Below, in pieces: positions 1-8,100 of a DNA stretch of 64,000 bases (positions are counted from its first letter, which is position 1; the number at the start of each line of letters is the position of its first letter). This stretch comes from Phycisphaerales bacterium (GTDB taxonomy: Bacteria; Planctomycetota; Phycisphaerae; UBA1845; Fen-1342), in NCBI GenBank assembly GCA_016710275.1, contig JADJXS010000001.1, forward strand, positions 3,100,001 to 3,164,000. Reading direction: 5' to 3'. Below the pieces are notes generated by a model. It did not search any database. It worked only from the letters and a program-made list of their open reading frames with translations, and was not told the origin of the DNA. The position numbers and the translations under genes are program-made.

Positions 1-1167
1 CCGATCCTGAATCGCGTGCAGCCCGAGGATTCCGCTCTGCGGCGGGTTGATGATCGGCGTGGACATCAGCGAGCCGAAGACGCCGCCGTTGCTGATGGTG
101 AACGTTCCGCCCTGCAATTCCTCGAGCTTGAGCTTGTTCTCGCGGCCGCGCGCCCCGAAATCGGCGATCTGGCGCTCGATCTCGGCAAAGCTCATCCGCT
201 CCGCACTGCGCACCACCGGCACCACCAGCCCCTTCCCGCCGCTGACGGCCACGCCGATGTCGTAATAATTGCGGTAGACGACGTGCGGAACCGACTGGCC
301 GTCCCGGCCCGGCATGTCGCGGATCTCGGCGTTGAGCTGCGGATAGAGCTTGAGCGCGTCAATCGCGGCCTTCACGAACAGCGACATGAAGCCCAGCTTC
401 ACGCCGTATTTCTTCTCAAACGCGTCCTTGTACTGATTGCGCAGCGCCATGGCCGCGTGCATGTCCACTTCGTTGAACGTGGTCAGAAGCGCCGCGGTCT
501 GCTGGCTCTCGACCAGCCGCGCCGCCACCCGTTGCCGCAACGGCGTCATGGGAACGGCCTGTTCCTGCCGGGCCGCCGCGGCCGCGTGGCCGTTCGCACC
601 GCCGGATTCGCTGCCGCCGGCTGCCTCTGAAGCGCCATGTGCGACAAAGGACGATCCCCCGCCGCCACCCGACGCCGCCTGCCGTTGCACGTCCTCTTTC
701 AGCACGCGCCCACCAGGCCCCGTTCCGGCCACCTGCTCAATGGAGACGCCTGCCTGGGCGGCAGCCCGTCGCGCCGCCGGCATCACGGGCGGCGAACCGC
801 CCGACGCGCGCGCCGGCCCCGGCGATGATGCCACCAGCGGCTCAGCCGTCACGGCGCCGCCCGCGGGCGCCGCGCTGCGCGCCGCCATGGGGGCGGCAAC
901 GGCGCTGCGCGCTGTGGCGGCCGGAGCCGCACCCTCCTCCATGAAGCCGATGACCTCGCCCACGGCGGCGGCATCGCCTTCGCGCTTCAGGATTCGAGTG
1001 ATGCTGCCGGCGACCGGCGCGGGAAGCTCGATGGTGGCCTTGTCGGTCTCTATCTCGACCAGCGATTCATCGCGCTGCGCGGCGTCACCCTCCTTCTTCT
1101 TCCAGGCGCCGATGACGACCTTGGTGATGGATTCGCCGACGGAGGGGACTTTCAGCTCGATGGGCAC
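1..1167 (-). CDS. sucB: Dihydrolipoyllysine-residue succinyltransferase (E2 of 2-oxoglutarate dehydrogenase), 3' end outside window
   Basis: E2 acyltransferase core of the 2-oxoglutarate dehydrogenase complex, which passes succinyl from the E1 product to CoA via a lipoyl arm (TCA cycle, cytoplasm). The 389 visible codons show an N-terminal lipoyl domain (residues 1-75) with the lipoylated lysine K43 in ETDKA. A Pro/Ala-rich linker follows, then a peripheral subunit-binding domain at about 126-162 (PAARRAAAQAGVS, GTGPGGRVLKEDV). The catalytic domain begins near residue 205 (MTPLRQRVAARLVESQQTAA). The reading frame runs off the left edge, so the last ~50 residues with the HxxxDG catalytic motif are not visible. 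The start is GTG at 1167, because the lipoyl domain begins immediately there; the ribosome-binding site is weak. A pyruvate-type E2 is the main alternative, but SVGESI and the catalytic region fit SucB better. Confidence 0.93.
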   Translation of the reverse strand, partial: MPIELKVPSVGESITKVVIGAWKKKEGDAAQRDESLVEIETDKATIELPAPVAGSITRILKREGDAAAVGEVIGFMEEGAAPAATARSAVAAPMAARSAAPAGGAVTAEPLVASSPGPARASGGSPPVMPAARRAAAQAGVSIEQVAGTGPGGRVLKEDVQRQAASGGGGGSSFVAHGASEAAGGSESGGANGHAAAAARQEQAVPMTPLRQRVAARLVESQQTAALLTTFNEVDMHAAMALRNQYKDAFEKKYGVKLGFMSLFVKAAIDALKLYPQLNAEIRDMPGRDGQSVPHVVYRNYYDIGVAVSGGKGLVVPVVRSAERMSFAEIERQIADFGARGRENKLKLEELQGGTFTISNGGVFGSLMSTPIINPPQSGILGLHAIQDR

Positions 1168-1493
1168 GTTGGCTCTCGCGAGGCGGGTTCGATCACGACG
1201 GTCCGCGCCCGACCCGCCGGCGGGCGCTGGACGCGGAGTTCGCTCGAAATACTATCGGAAGAATTGCCCCTTGGGGCGGCACGCATCGTCCGCCGCCATG
1301 CCGTTTCCGGGGCGGCCGGCAGGCCTTTGCAAGGCCCCCGCGGGGCCGCAGCCGGTTCGCCGCAAAGGGCCTTTGCTATGTGTCGTCATTTCTATGCCGG
1401 CACGGAATGGAATCCGCTTCGCCCACGGAAACCTACACAATGGGCTGACAAGCACCGCCGGATCGAGCCGCGCTTGGACTCACGAACGCCCCA
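1168..1493. other. Intergenic gap between the HEAT-repeat gene and sucB
   Basis: No convincing gene is seen in these 326 bases. A short perfect hairpin (GCAAAG, loop GGC, CTTTGC) lies at 1362-1376 but has no T-tract, so it is only a weak terminator candidate for the upstream minus-strand gene. An AT-richer spot around 1243-1262 could hold the sucB promoter, but no convincing -35/-10 pair is visible. The small ORFs here are unlike any protein I recognise and look like chance frames. Confidence 0.5.
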
Positions 1494-2423
1494 TTACGGC
1501 CGCCAGGACAGCCACTCCTCGATCGCAGCGCGACGCTCGGCCTCGGAAGCGGCGGATGAAAACGGCGGTTTGCGTCCGGTGATGTCACCCAAAGCGGCTG
1601 CGGCGCGCTCCGCGACCGTCATGGACGGCTGAGTCGCCGCGACGGTGACGGAGTCGCCCGCCGCGCCGCCGGTCTGACCTGCTGCGGCCCCCTCTCCGAC
1701 GGCGGATTGTGGTCCGGTTTCGCGCGGAAGGAACGGTGCGGCAGATCCGGCGCCGCCGAGCGCGAGCCACGCCATGCGCTCCTGGTAGGACGGCGTCGGG
1801 CACGGACGATGGTCGTCGAGGAACTTCATCAGGTCGGCGACCGCGCCGGAGCCGCCTACTTCGAGCAGCGCATCGACCAGCGCGCCGCGCGCAGCGGCGG
1901 AGCTTTTCACTTCCACCAGCGCCGAAAGCGCCTGCAACGCTGAGAACCCGCCCATGCGCTGCAGCCCGACGCAGGCGGTCTGCGCCCGCAGCGCTTCCTC
2001 CGTGTCATCGTACGAGTACATTGCCATCAGCAGGTTCATCGCCTTGGCGTCGCGAATCGTCGCCAACGCCAGTACCGCCAGGTCGCGGACCGATTCTTCC
2101 TGATCCGACAGCAATTCGACAAGAATCTCGCGCGCCCAGCCTGCGCGGCGCGTCTGCAAGGCCAGCGCCGCCAGCTCCCGATTGTGGACCCGGGCATCCC
2201 GCGCCAGCACTCCGATTCCCCACGCCCCGGAATCCCCTGCCCCGATCAGCAGGTTCAGATACTGGGCGCGCTGTGCCAGGTCGTTCGACTCGGCGGCGCG
2301 GTAGGCCCAGTAGCGCCCGCGGATGTCATTGCGAAACGCCAGCAGGATCGCGCACAGCGCCAGCGTCGCGGCGATCATCACGCCCAGCCAGCGCCCGCGC
2401 ACCCTGTGCCGCTTTGCAGTCAT
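1494..2423 (-). CDS. Membrane-anchored HEAT-like repeat protein
   Basis: A 309-residue protein with a basic N-terminus and one membrane segment at about 12-31 (GVMIAATLALCAILLAF). A helical-repeat region follows, typical of HEAT/armadillo proteins (HNRELAALALQTRR, EESVRDLAVLALATI, EEALRAQTACVGLQRM, AAARGALVDALLEVG). The C-terminal ~80 residues are Ala/Gly-rich with little repeat character. HEAT repeats normally mediate protein-protein contacts; no enzymatic motif is visible. The frame stays open for another 54 codons upstream, but I chose ATG at 2423. It is followed at once by the membrane segment, and TATACT sits only 7 nt upstream, which suggests a leaderless transcript. It is divergent from pyrK. 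Confidence 0.8.
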   Translation of the reverse strand: MTAKRHRVRGRWLGVMIAATLALCAILLAFRNDIRGRYWAYRAAESNDLAQRAQYLNLLIGAGDSGAWGIGVLARDARVHNRELAALALQTRRAGWAREILVELLSDQEESVRDLAVLALATIRDAKAMNLLMAMYSYDDTEEALRAQTACVGLQRMGGFSALQALSALVEVKSSAAARGALVDALLEVGGSGAVADLMKFLDDHRPCPTPSYQERMAWLALGGAGSAAPFLPRETGPQSAVGEGAAAGQTGGAAGDSVTVAATQPSMTVAERAAAALGDITGRKPPFSSAASEAERRAAIEEWLSWRP

Positions 2424-2430
2424 GGCCGGG

Positions 2431-2436
2431 AGTATA
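2431..2436 (-). promoter_or_regulatory. Putative -10 box (TATACT), leaderless promoter of the HEAT gene
   Basis: TATACT matches five of six bases of TATAAT and ends 7 nt before the ATG at 2423. A transcript from it would begin at or next to the start codon, and no Shine-Dalgarno is present. No -35 box is evident. Confidence 0.5.
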
Positions 2437-2508
2437 GCCGCGCCACACCGGCCGGCGACCGGCGGGCCGGCCCGGGCTGCGGCTGCTCCGCCGGGCCGGA
2501 GGGCCGGA

Positions 2509-2514
2509 TACACT
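2509..2514 (+). promoter_or_regulatory. Putative -10 box (TACACT) upstream of the pyrK-like gene
   Basis: This TACACT lies 48 nt before the ATG at 2563 and is divergent from the TATACT box serving the HEAT gene. The same hexamer recurs upstream of several other genes in the window. Confidence 0.4.
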
Positions 2515-2562
2515 CTCCGCGTGCCGGGTAATTCCGCCCGTGCCGCCTGATGGAACCGGGTA

Positions 2563-3531
2563 ATGAGCGCCCCCAGCAACCCCACCCTGCGCGTTGCAGC
2601 GCGCGATGCGCGCGTGGTCCGCTGCCGCGAGATCTGCCGCGACCATGTGCGGATCGAGGCGGTGCTGACGGGATTTCCCGCCTCCGCTCCGGGGCAGTTC
2701 CTTCAAGTCCTGTGCCACGATCCCGACGATCCCGCGCCGCGCTTCATCGAGTGGAGCGACTCCCCGACGCCCGGGCTTGCGCGACCCGCGCCGGCGGAGG
2801 ACACGGCCTGGCTGCGGCGGCCATTTTCCATTGCGGACCGCTGGGATGACCCCGACGGCCCGACACACCTCGAGGTGATCTCGCGCGCCGTCGGACCGGG
2901 GACGCGCTGGCTGTCGAAGCTGCGCCCCGGCGACACGCTGGACCTGAGCGGTCCGCTGGGCCGCGGGTTCGACATCCCGGACGTGCAGCGGCCGCTGGTG
3001 CTGATCGGCGGCGGCGTCGGAATTCCGCCGCTGCTGTACGTGGCGCGGGTGCTGGCCCAGCGCGGAGCGCTCGACGTCACCTGCATCTTCGGCGCCACGA
3101 CGCGCGACCTGCTGCCGGTTCCGCTTTGTCAGCAACCGCGCGCCGACGGCGTGGCGACGCGCTGCGTCGAGCTTCCGGGAAATGCACGATTCCCGGCGTT
3201 GGTGACGACGGATGACGGTTCAATGGGCATGCGCGGCTACACCACGACGGCGCTGCGCGCCTGGGCCGCGCTGCGGGCTGACGCCGCGTCCGCGCTGATC
3301 TGCGCCTGCGGACCGGACGGCATGTTGCGGGCGGTCGCCGGAGTGACGCGCGAACTGGGCATGACCTGCCAATTGTGCATCGAGAAGCCGATGGCCTGCG
3401 GCTTCGGGACGTGTCTATCCTGCGTGACGCGCATCCGCGATGAGCGGGCCGACGGCGGTTGGCGCTGGGCGCTGGCCTGCACCGACGGACCGGTCTTTGA
3501 TCGCGACGCGCTGCTCGAATACGCCCCGTAG
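2563..3531 (+). CDS. pyrK: PyrK-like FAD/iron-sulfur electron transfer subunit
   Basis: Electron-transfer subunit of the dihydroorotate dehydrogenase B type, moving electrons from the flavin of PyrD to NAD through FAD and a [2Fe-2S] cluster (pyrimidine synthesis). The 322 residues are an N-terminal ferredoxin-reductase-like FAD domain with RPFSI at about 86-90. A NAD-binding domain follows, with LVLIGGGVGIPPLLY at about 145-159. The C-terminal cluster motif has C279, C284, C287 and C306 (ACGFGTCLSC then ACTDGPVF), which is the PyrK signature. At 322 residues it is longer than the usual ~250-260, with insertions in the FAD domain. No pyrD is adjacent. A related sulfide dehydrogenase or hydrogenase gamma subunit of the same fold is the alternative. 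The start is ATG at 2563. Confidence 0.85.
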   Translation: MSAPSNPTLRVAARDARVVRCREICRDHVRIEAVLTGFPASAPGQFLQVLCHDPDDPAPRFIEWSDSPTPGLARPAPAEDTAWLRRPFSIADRWDDPDGPTHLEVISRAVGPGTRWLSKLRPGDTLDLSGPLGRGFDIPDVQRPLVLIGGGVGIPPLLYVARVLAQRGALDVTCIFGATTRDLLPVPLCQQPRADGVATRCVELPGNARFPALVTTDDGSMGMRGYTTTALRAWAALRADAASALICACGPDGMLRAVAGVTRELGMTCQLCIEKPMACGFGTCLSCVTRIRDERADGGWRWALACTDGPVFDRDALLEYAP

Positions 3532-3583
3532 CGCTGATCGGGGCTATGCCGGGCGCAGCGCGCATCGACCGTGCAGCACCGCT

Positions 3584-4936
3584 TCAGGGACAGCCGCCGC
3601 CCAGGACACACTGCACGAACGGGTCGATGTCAAAATTGTTCACCGCACCCGATACATCGATGTCGTTGGCACAGAGGAAATCACACGCGAAGAGGGACTC
3701 CCACGCTTCGCGCCCCTCCAGCAACGCGATGACGAACGCGTCGATGTCAAAGTTGTTCACCACACCGTCGCAGTTGCTGTCGCCGCTGGTGAGCACCAGC
3801 GTGCCGATCGCCGGCGTGCTGCCGCAGGAGTCGGTCACGATCACGCGGTAGAGGCCCGCCGACCCGGGCAGCACGGGATGAATCAGCAGCATCGGCGCGT
3901 TCGCCCCCAGAATCGGGTCGGTGCCGAAATACCACTGGTATGACAAGGCTCCTGATCCCGTCGCCAGCACCGAGAAACTCCCCGTTGCCGACGGTCCCGG
4001 GCACACGAGGATTCGCCCTGGCGGCGTCACGATCACCGGCGGCTGCGGCGGGCAGCAGGCGTCGCCGCATCCATCGTTGTTGCAATCCGCCTGGCTCGGG
4101 TTCGGCGTCAGCGGGCAGTTGTCAATGCCGTCCGGAACGCCGTCGTTGTCATCATCCGGGTCGCACGCATTCCCCAACCCGTCACCATCGGTGTCCAATT
4201 GGCTTGTGTTTGCGATCGACGGGCAATTGTCGAGGTAGTCGGGCACGCCGTCGCCGTCACTATCCGCGGGCGTCACGGTCAATAGGGCGTTGTCCGCGTA
4301 GTGGCCGTCAAACTCGGGATTGACCGTGTCGTTGAACACGTCCTCCTCAGCCACCACGCGCACCGCCAGGTACTGCGTGGCCGGGGGCAGGATGAGTTCC
4401 ACGTCGATCCGCTGCCAGGTCGCCGTGGATGCGTCCGAGGAAATCGGCGTCTGCGCCGCGGCCAGGAAGTCGGAGGCCGCGAAGCGTGCCGGAAACTGGT
4501 CCGGTGTGCCCGCCAGCGCGGCAATGGCGATCTGAAACCGGGTGTCCGTCTGCGCATCCCCGGCGACGCGGTTTACGAACACCGATGCGCTTGCCCGCGC
4601 CCCGCCATATGCGACTGCAGGCATGACGTCGGCGAGGCTCACGAGTTGGAACAACTCGCAGCCGAAAGCCGAACCCGGGCCGCTCGGACCGGTGTTCACA
4701 AAGCGCAGCATCCGCACGCCGTGCTGCGCCGTGATTCCCTGCGACGGACTGGCTGAGAACGAGGCCACGTCGCCTGACCAGGTGCCGAAAGTCGTCGGCA
4801 GGTTGATCTGCGGAGCGCCGCTTTCGAAGCTCCCATTCGAAAGGCCGGCCGCCACGGCCGCCCCTCCGCTCCATGCACCAACAGCAAACAGTCCCGCAGC
4901 GGCCCTGTTGATAGACTGCCGACCGAACTGACGCAT
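3584..4936 (-). CDS. Secreted protein with calcium-binding TSP3-type repeats, Ig-like domain and dockerin-like tail
   Basis: A 450-residue exported protein of unknown function. Residues 1-31 form a signal peptide (basic start, AAAGLFAVGAWSGG, then an Ala-rich cleavage region). A beta-rich domain with no recognised family fills about 32-220. About 222-300 are acidic thrombospondin type 3-like calcium repeats (DSDGDGVPDYLDNCP, DTDGDGLGNACDPDDDNDGV). About 300-390 resemble an Ig-like domain (SYQWYFG and YRVIVTD). The end carries two dockerin-like EF-hand halves, VVNNFDIDAFVIAL and AVNNFDIDPFVQCV. The start is ATG at 4936, preceded by GGGAGAGG at good spacing. It converges with pyrK. Confidence 0.85.
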   Translation of the reverse strand: MRQFGRQSINRAAAGLFAVGAWSGGAAVAAGLSNGSFESGAPQINLPTTFGTWSGDVASFSASPSQGITAQHGVRMLRFVNTGPSGPGSAFGCELFQLVSLADVMPAVAYGGARASASVFVNRVAGDAQTDTRFQIAIAALAGTPDQFPARFAASDFLAAAQTPISSDASTATWQRIDVELILPPATQYLAVRVVAEEDVFNDTVNPEFDGHYADNALLTVTPADSDGDGVPDYLDNCPSIANTSQLDTDGDGLGNACDPDDDNDGVPDGIDNCPLTPNPSQADCNNDGCGDACCPPQPPVIVTPPGRILVCPGPSATGSFSVLATGSGALSYQWYFGTDPILGANAPMLLIHPVLPGSAGLYRVIVTDSCGSTPAIGTLVLTSGDSNCDGVVNNFDIDAFVIALLEGREAWESLFACDFLCANDIDVSGAVNNFDIDPFVQCVLGGGCP

Positions 4937-5078
4937 TGCACCTCTCCCGGATGGCCGCGTGGGGGCACATTCTCGCCCCTCGACCAACCCCCGATGATAC
5001 CGGCCGGGCGGGCGAATCCAGCGCATGCAAACGTCCCGAACCCCCGGTACCGCCCCCGCGAGGACGCGACCGGCCGGG

Positions 5079-5084
5079 TACACT
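5079..5084 (+). promoter_or_regulatory. Putative -10 box (TACACT) of the triple amidohydrolase gene
   Basis: TACACT lies 41 nt upstream of the ATG at 5126 in the context GGGTACACTC, the same context as at other genes here. No clear -35 box is visible. Confidence 0.4.
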
Positions 5085-5125
5085 CCGCACACGCGCTGCG
5101 GCGCGAACCCGTACAAGGAACCCCG

Positions 5126-8100
5126 ATGCTGCTCTCACTTGTCGCCCTGCTGCTACTCGCCCCTGACATCGTTCCCGCCCCGCGCGTCGAGGCCCCCACC
5201 GCGATCACCAACCTGACCATCATCCCCGAACCCGGGGCGCGCATCGAAGGCGGCGTGATCCTGATCCGTGATGGGCGAATCACGGCCGTCGGACCGGCCG
5301 ACGCCGTCAGCGTCCCGGACGACGCCTACGCCATCGACGGCACGGGCCTCGTCGCCTACGCCGGCTTCATCGACGGATTCAGCCGAACGGGCGTCTCCGC
5401 ACCGCGCTTGACCGCCTCGGAGGAGCGCCGCGTCGGCGATGACTTCGAGCCGATGGGCGAGGGACCGCGGGCCGCCATCGAGGCCGCGAATCGCAACGGC
5501 ATTTTCGCCCGCCGGCGGGTCGAGGACGTGCTCGATCTCACGGTCAGCACATTCGATGACCATCGCCGCGCCGGTTTCACCGCCGCCCTGCTGGCGCCGC
5601 CGCAGGCCGTTCTCGGCGGGCGCGCCGCCATCGTGCAACTCGGTTCCAACCCGCTGCGCCGTTCCGTACTCCGCACTGACGCGCTGCACACCGCCTCTTT
5701 CGCTCCGCCGGGACGACACAGTGAGCGTGAGCGCGGGCGCTGGCCGGCGACGACATTCGGCGTCATGGCCCACTGGCGGCAGGTCATGCTCGACGCGCAG
5801 TGGCGGCGCGAGCTGCTTGCATTTGCCGAAAAGCACCCGGGCGCGGCGATCGAGATTCCGCAGGACGCCGATCTCGATGCCCTGCGCGGCGTGCTGGCCG
5901 CCACCACGGCGCTGGCGTGGGAGGCCGACGATCAGGACGAAATCCTGCGGGCGCTCTCGCTTTCGGGCGAATTCGGCATCCGGCCGGTGCTCGTCGGCGT
6001 TCGCGAGGCTTATCACTGCATCCCGCAACTGCGGGCGGCCGGCGCGCCGTGCATCGTGAAGCTGCGCTTCCCCTCCAAACCCGCTGAGTTCAAGTCTGAT
6101 TTCTCCTCGCACTTTCCGGCCGACGCGGACGACGCCTCCGCGTTCGGCCGCAATTGGGGCAAGCGCCACTTTCAACCCGCCGGCGCCTACGCCGCAGCCA
6201 AGGCACTGCGCGACGCCGAGCTGCGAAACGCCCTCGCACTGGAAGAGGCCGGCCTGCCGTGGGCGCTGACCAGCGACGGGCAGAAGCCGGACCAATTCCT
6301 CAAATCACTGCGCGAGCTGATCGAAGCGGGAGTTTCGGAGGACATGGCGCTGCGCGCTCTGACGCTCTCCCCTGCGCGCATCCTCGGCGTCCAGGATCAA
6401 CTCGGGTCCATCTCGCCCGGAAAGCGCGCCAATCTCACGCTCTTCACCCGCTCACTGGCCGACAAGACCGGCCGCGTACGCTGGGTCTTCGTCGACGGGC
6501 GCATGTTCGAGTTCGACACCCCGCCGCGCGACCGCTCGCGCCGCGGTCGAGACGCTGCGGAGCAGCCGACCGCCCCCGATGCCGACAAGCCCGATGCTGA
6601 AACTGCAGAGGCGGAGGCCCCTGTTGCGGAAGGCTCGAAGGCGGAGGAAGAAGCGGACGCCGCCGCTACCCGGCCGGCGCCGACGACTTCCACTGCGTCC
6701 GCCACCCGGCCGGCGCAACCCGGCGACGACGTGCGCCTGCACGTCCCCGATTGGCCGATCGAGACCGAGGCCGATCGCGACCCCGGCTTCCGCACCGGCG
6801 GCAGCGTGCTGCTGAAGCGCGCTTATGTCATCACGATGGAAGGCGAAGACCTGCCCGCCGCGGACATTCTTGTGACGGATGGAAAAATTGCCCGCGTCGG
6901 CGTGGACCTCACCGCCGCGGAGGGCGTGCGCGTCATCGACCTGTCGGGCTATGCCGTCATGCCCGGTGTCGTCGATCCGCACTCGCACATCGCGCTGGAT
7001 TCGGTCAACGAATGGTCGCAATCGGTGACGTGTGAGGTGCGCTGCGCGGATGTCGTCCGCAGCTTCGATGCCAACGTCTTCCGCGCCGTCGCCGGCGGCT
7101 GCACGACGATCCATGCAATGCACGGTTCGGCCAACACCATCGGCGGGCAGAACGTGCTGCTCAAACTGCGCCATGGCCGGACCGCCGCCGAGATGATCCT
7201 CCATGACGTGCCGCGCACCGTGAAATTCGCCACGGGAGAAAACGTCACCCGCCCCGGCCGGCCGCAGCGCGTTCCGCAGGATTGTCACTGCGAGCCGCCG
7301 ATCCGCCGATTCCCCGCCACGCGCATGGGCGTCGAGACCACCATGCGCCGCGCGCTGGAGGCGGGGCGTCAGTATGGCCTGGCGCGCGCCGATCGCGCCG
7401 CCGCCCTGCAGCGCGGCGACACGTTGCCGCCGCTGCGGCGCGACCTGCGCCTCGAAGCGCTGGCGGACATCGTGGCCGGGCGGATCGAGATCAACTGCCA
7501 CTGTTACCGGGCGGATGAGATCCTGCGGCTGCTGGCCGTGGCAGAGGATTTCGGTGTGCGCGTCTCCAACCTGCACCACTGCCTGGAGGCCTATCGCATC
7601 ATGCCGGAGGTGCTGCGCCACGGTGCGGGCACGTGCACGTTTTCCGACTGGTGGGCGTACAAGGTGGAGGCCTTCGAAGCCGTGCCGCACAACGCCGGCA
7701 TGCTGCTGCGGGCCGGGATCAACTCCACCATCAAGTCCGATTCGGCCGACCTGATGCGTCACATGCCGCTCGAAGCGGCCAAGTGCATGAAGTACAGCGG
7801 CCTGACCGCGGATGAGGCGCTGCGGATGATCACCATCAATGCCGCCCGCCAGTTCGGCCTCGAGGACCGGCTCGGCTCCATCGCGGTCGGCAAGGACGCC
7901 GACCTGGCCGTCTACAACGGCCACCCGCTCGACACCTTCAGCCGCTGCGTGCTGACGCTGATCGACGGCGAGGTCTATTTCCGTCATCGCGATTTTGACG
8001 CCGCCAAGCCGGCTCCCGGATTGCCGATTCGCCGCTTCGAGCCGGAGCCGGCCGTTGCCGCTGCGGCGAAGAGCGGAAACATCGCCGCTGCCGCCGGCCT

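Noticed and set aside
1362..1376. Hairpin GCAAAG-GGC-CTTTGC as intrinsic terminator
   Set aside because: It has no T-tract on either strand and lies over 100 bases from the nearest stop.
437..1582. 381-codon plus-strand frame over sucB
   Set aside because: The minus strand encodes an unmistakable E2 acyltransferase in the same place.
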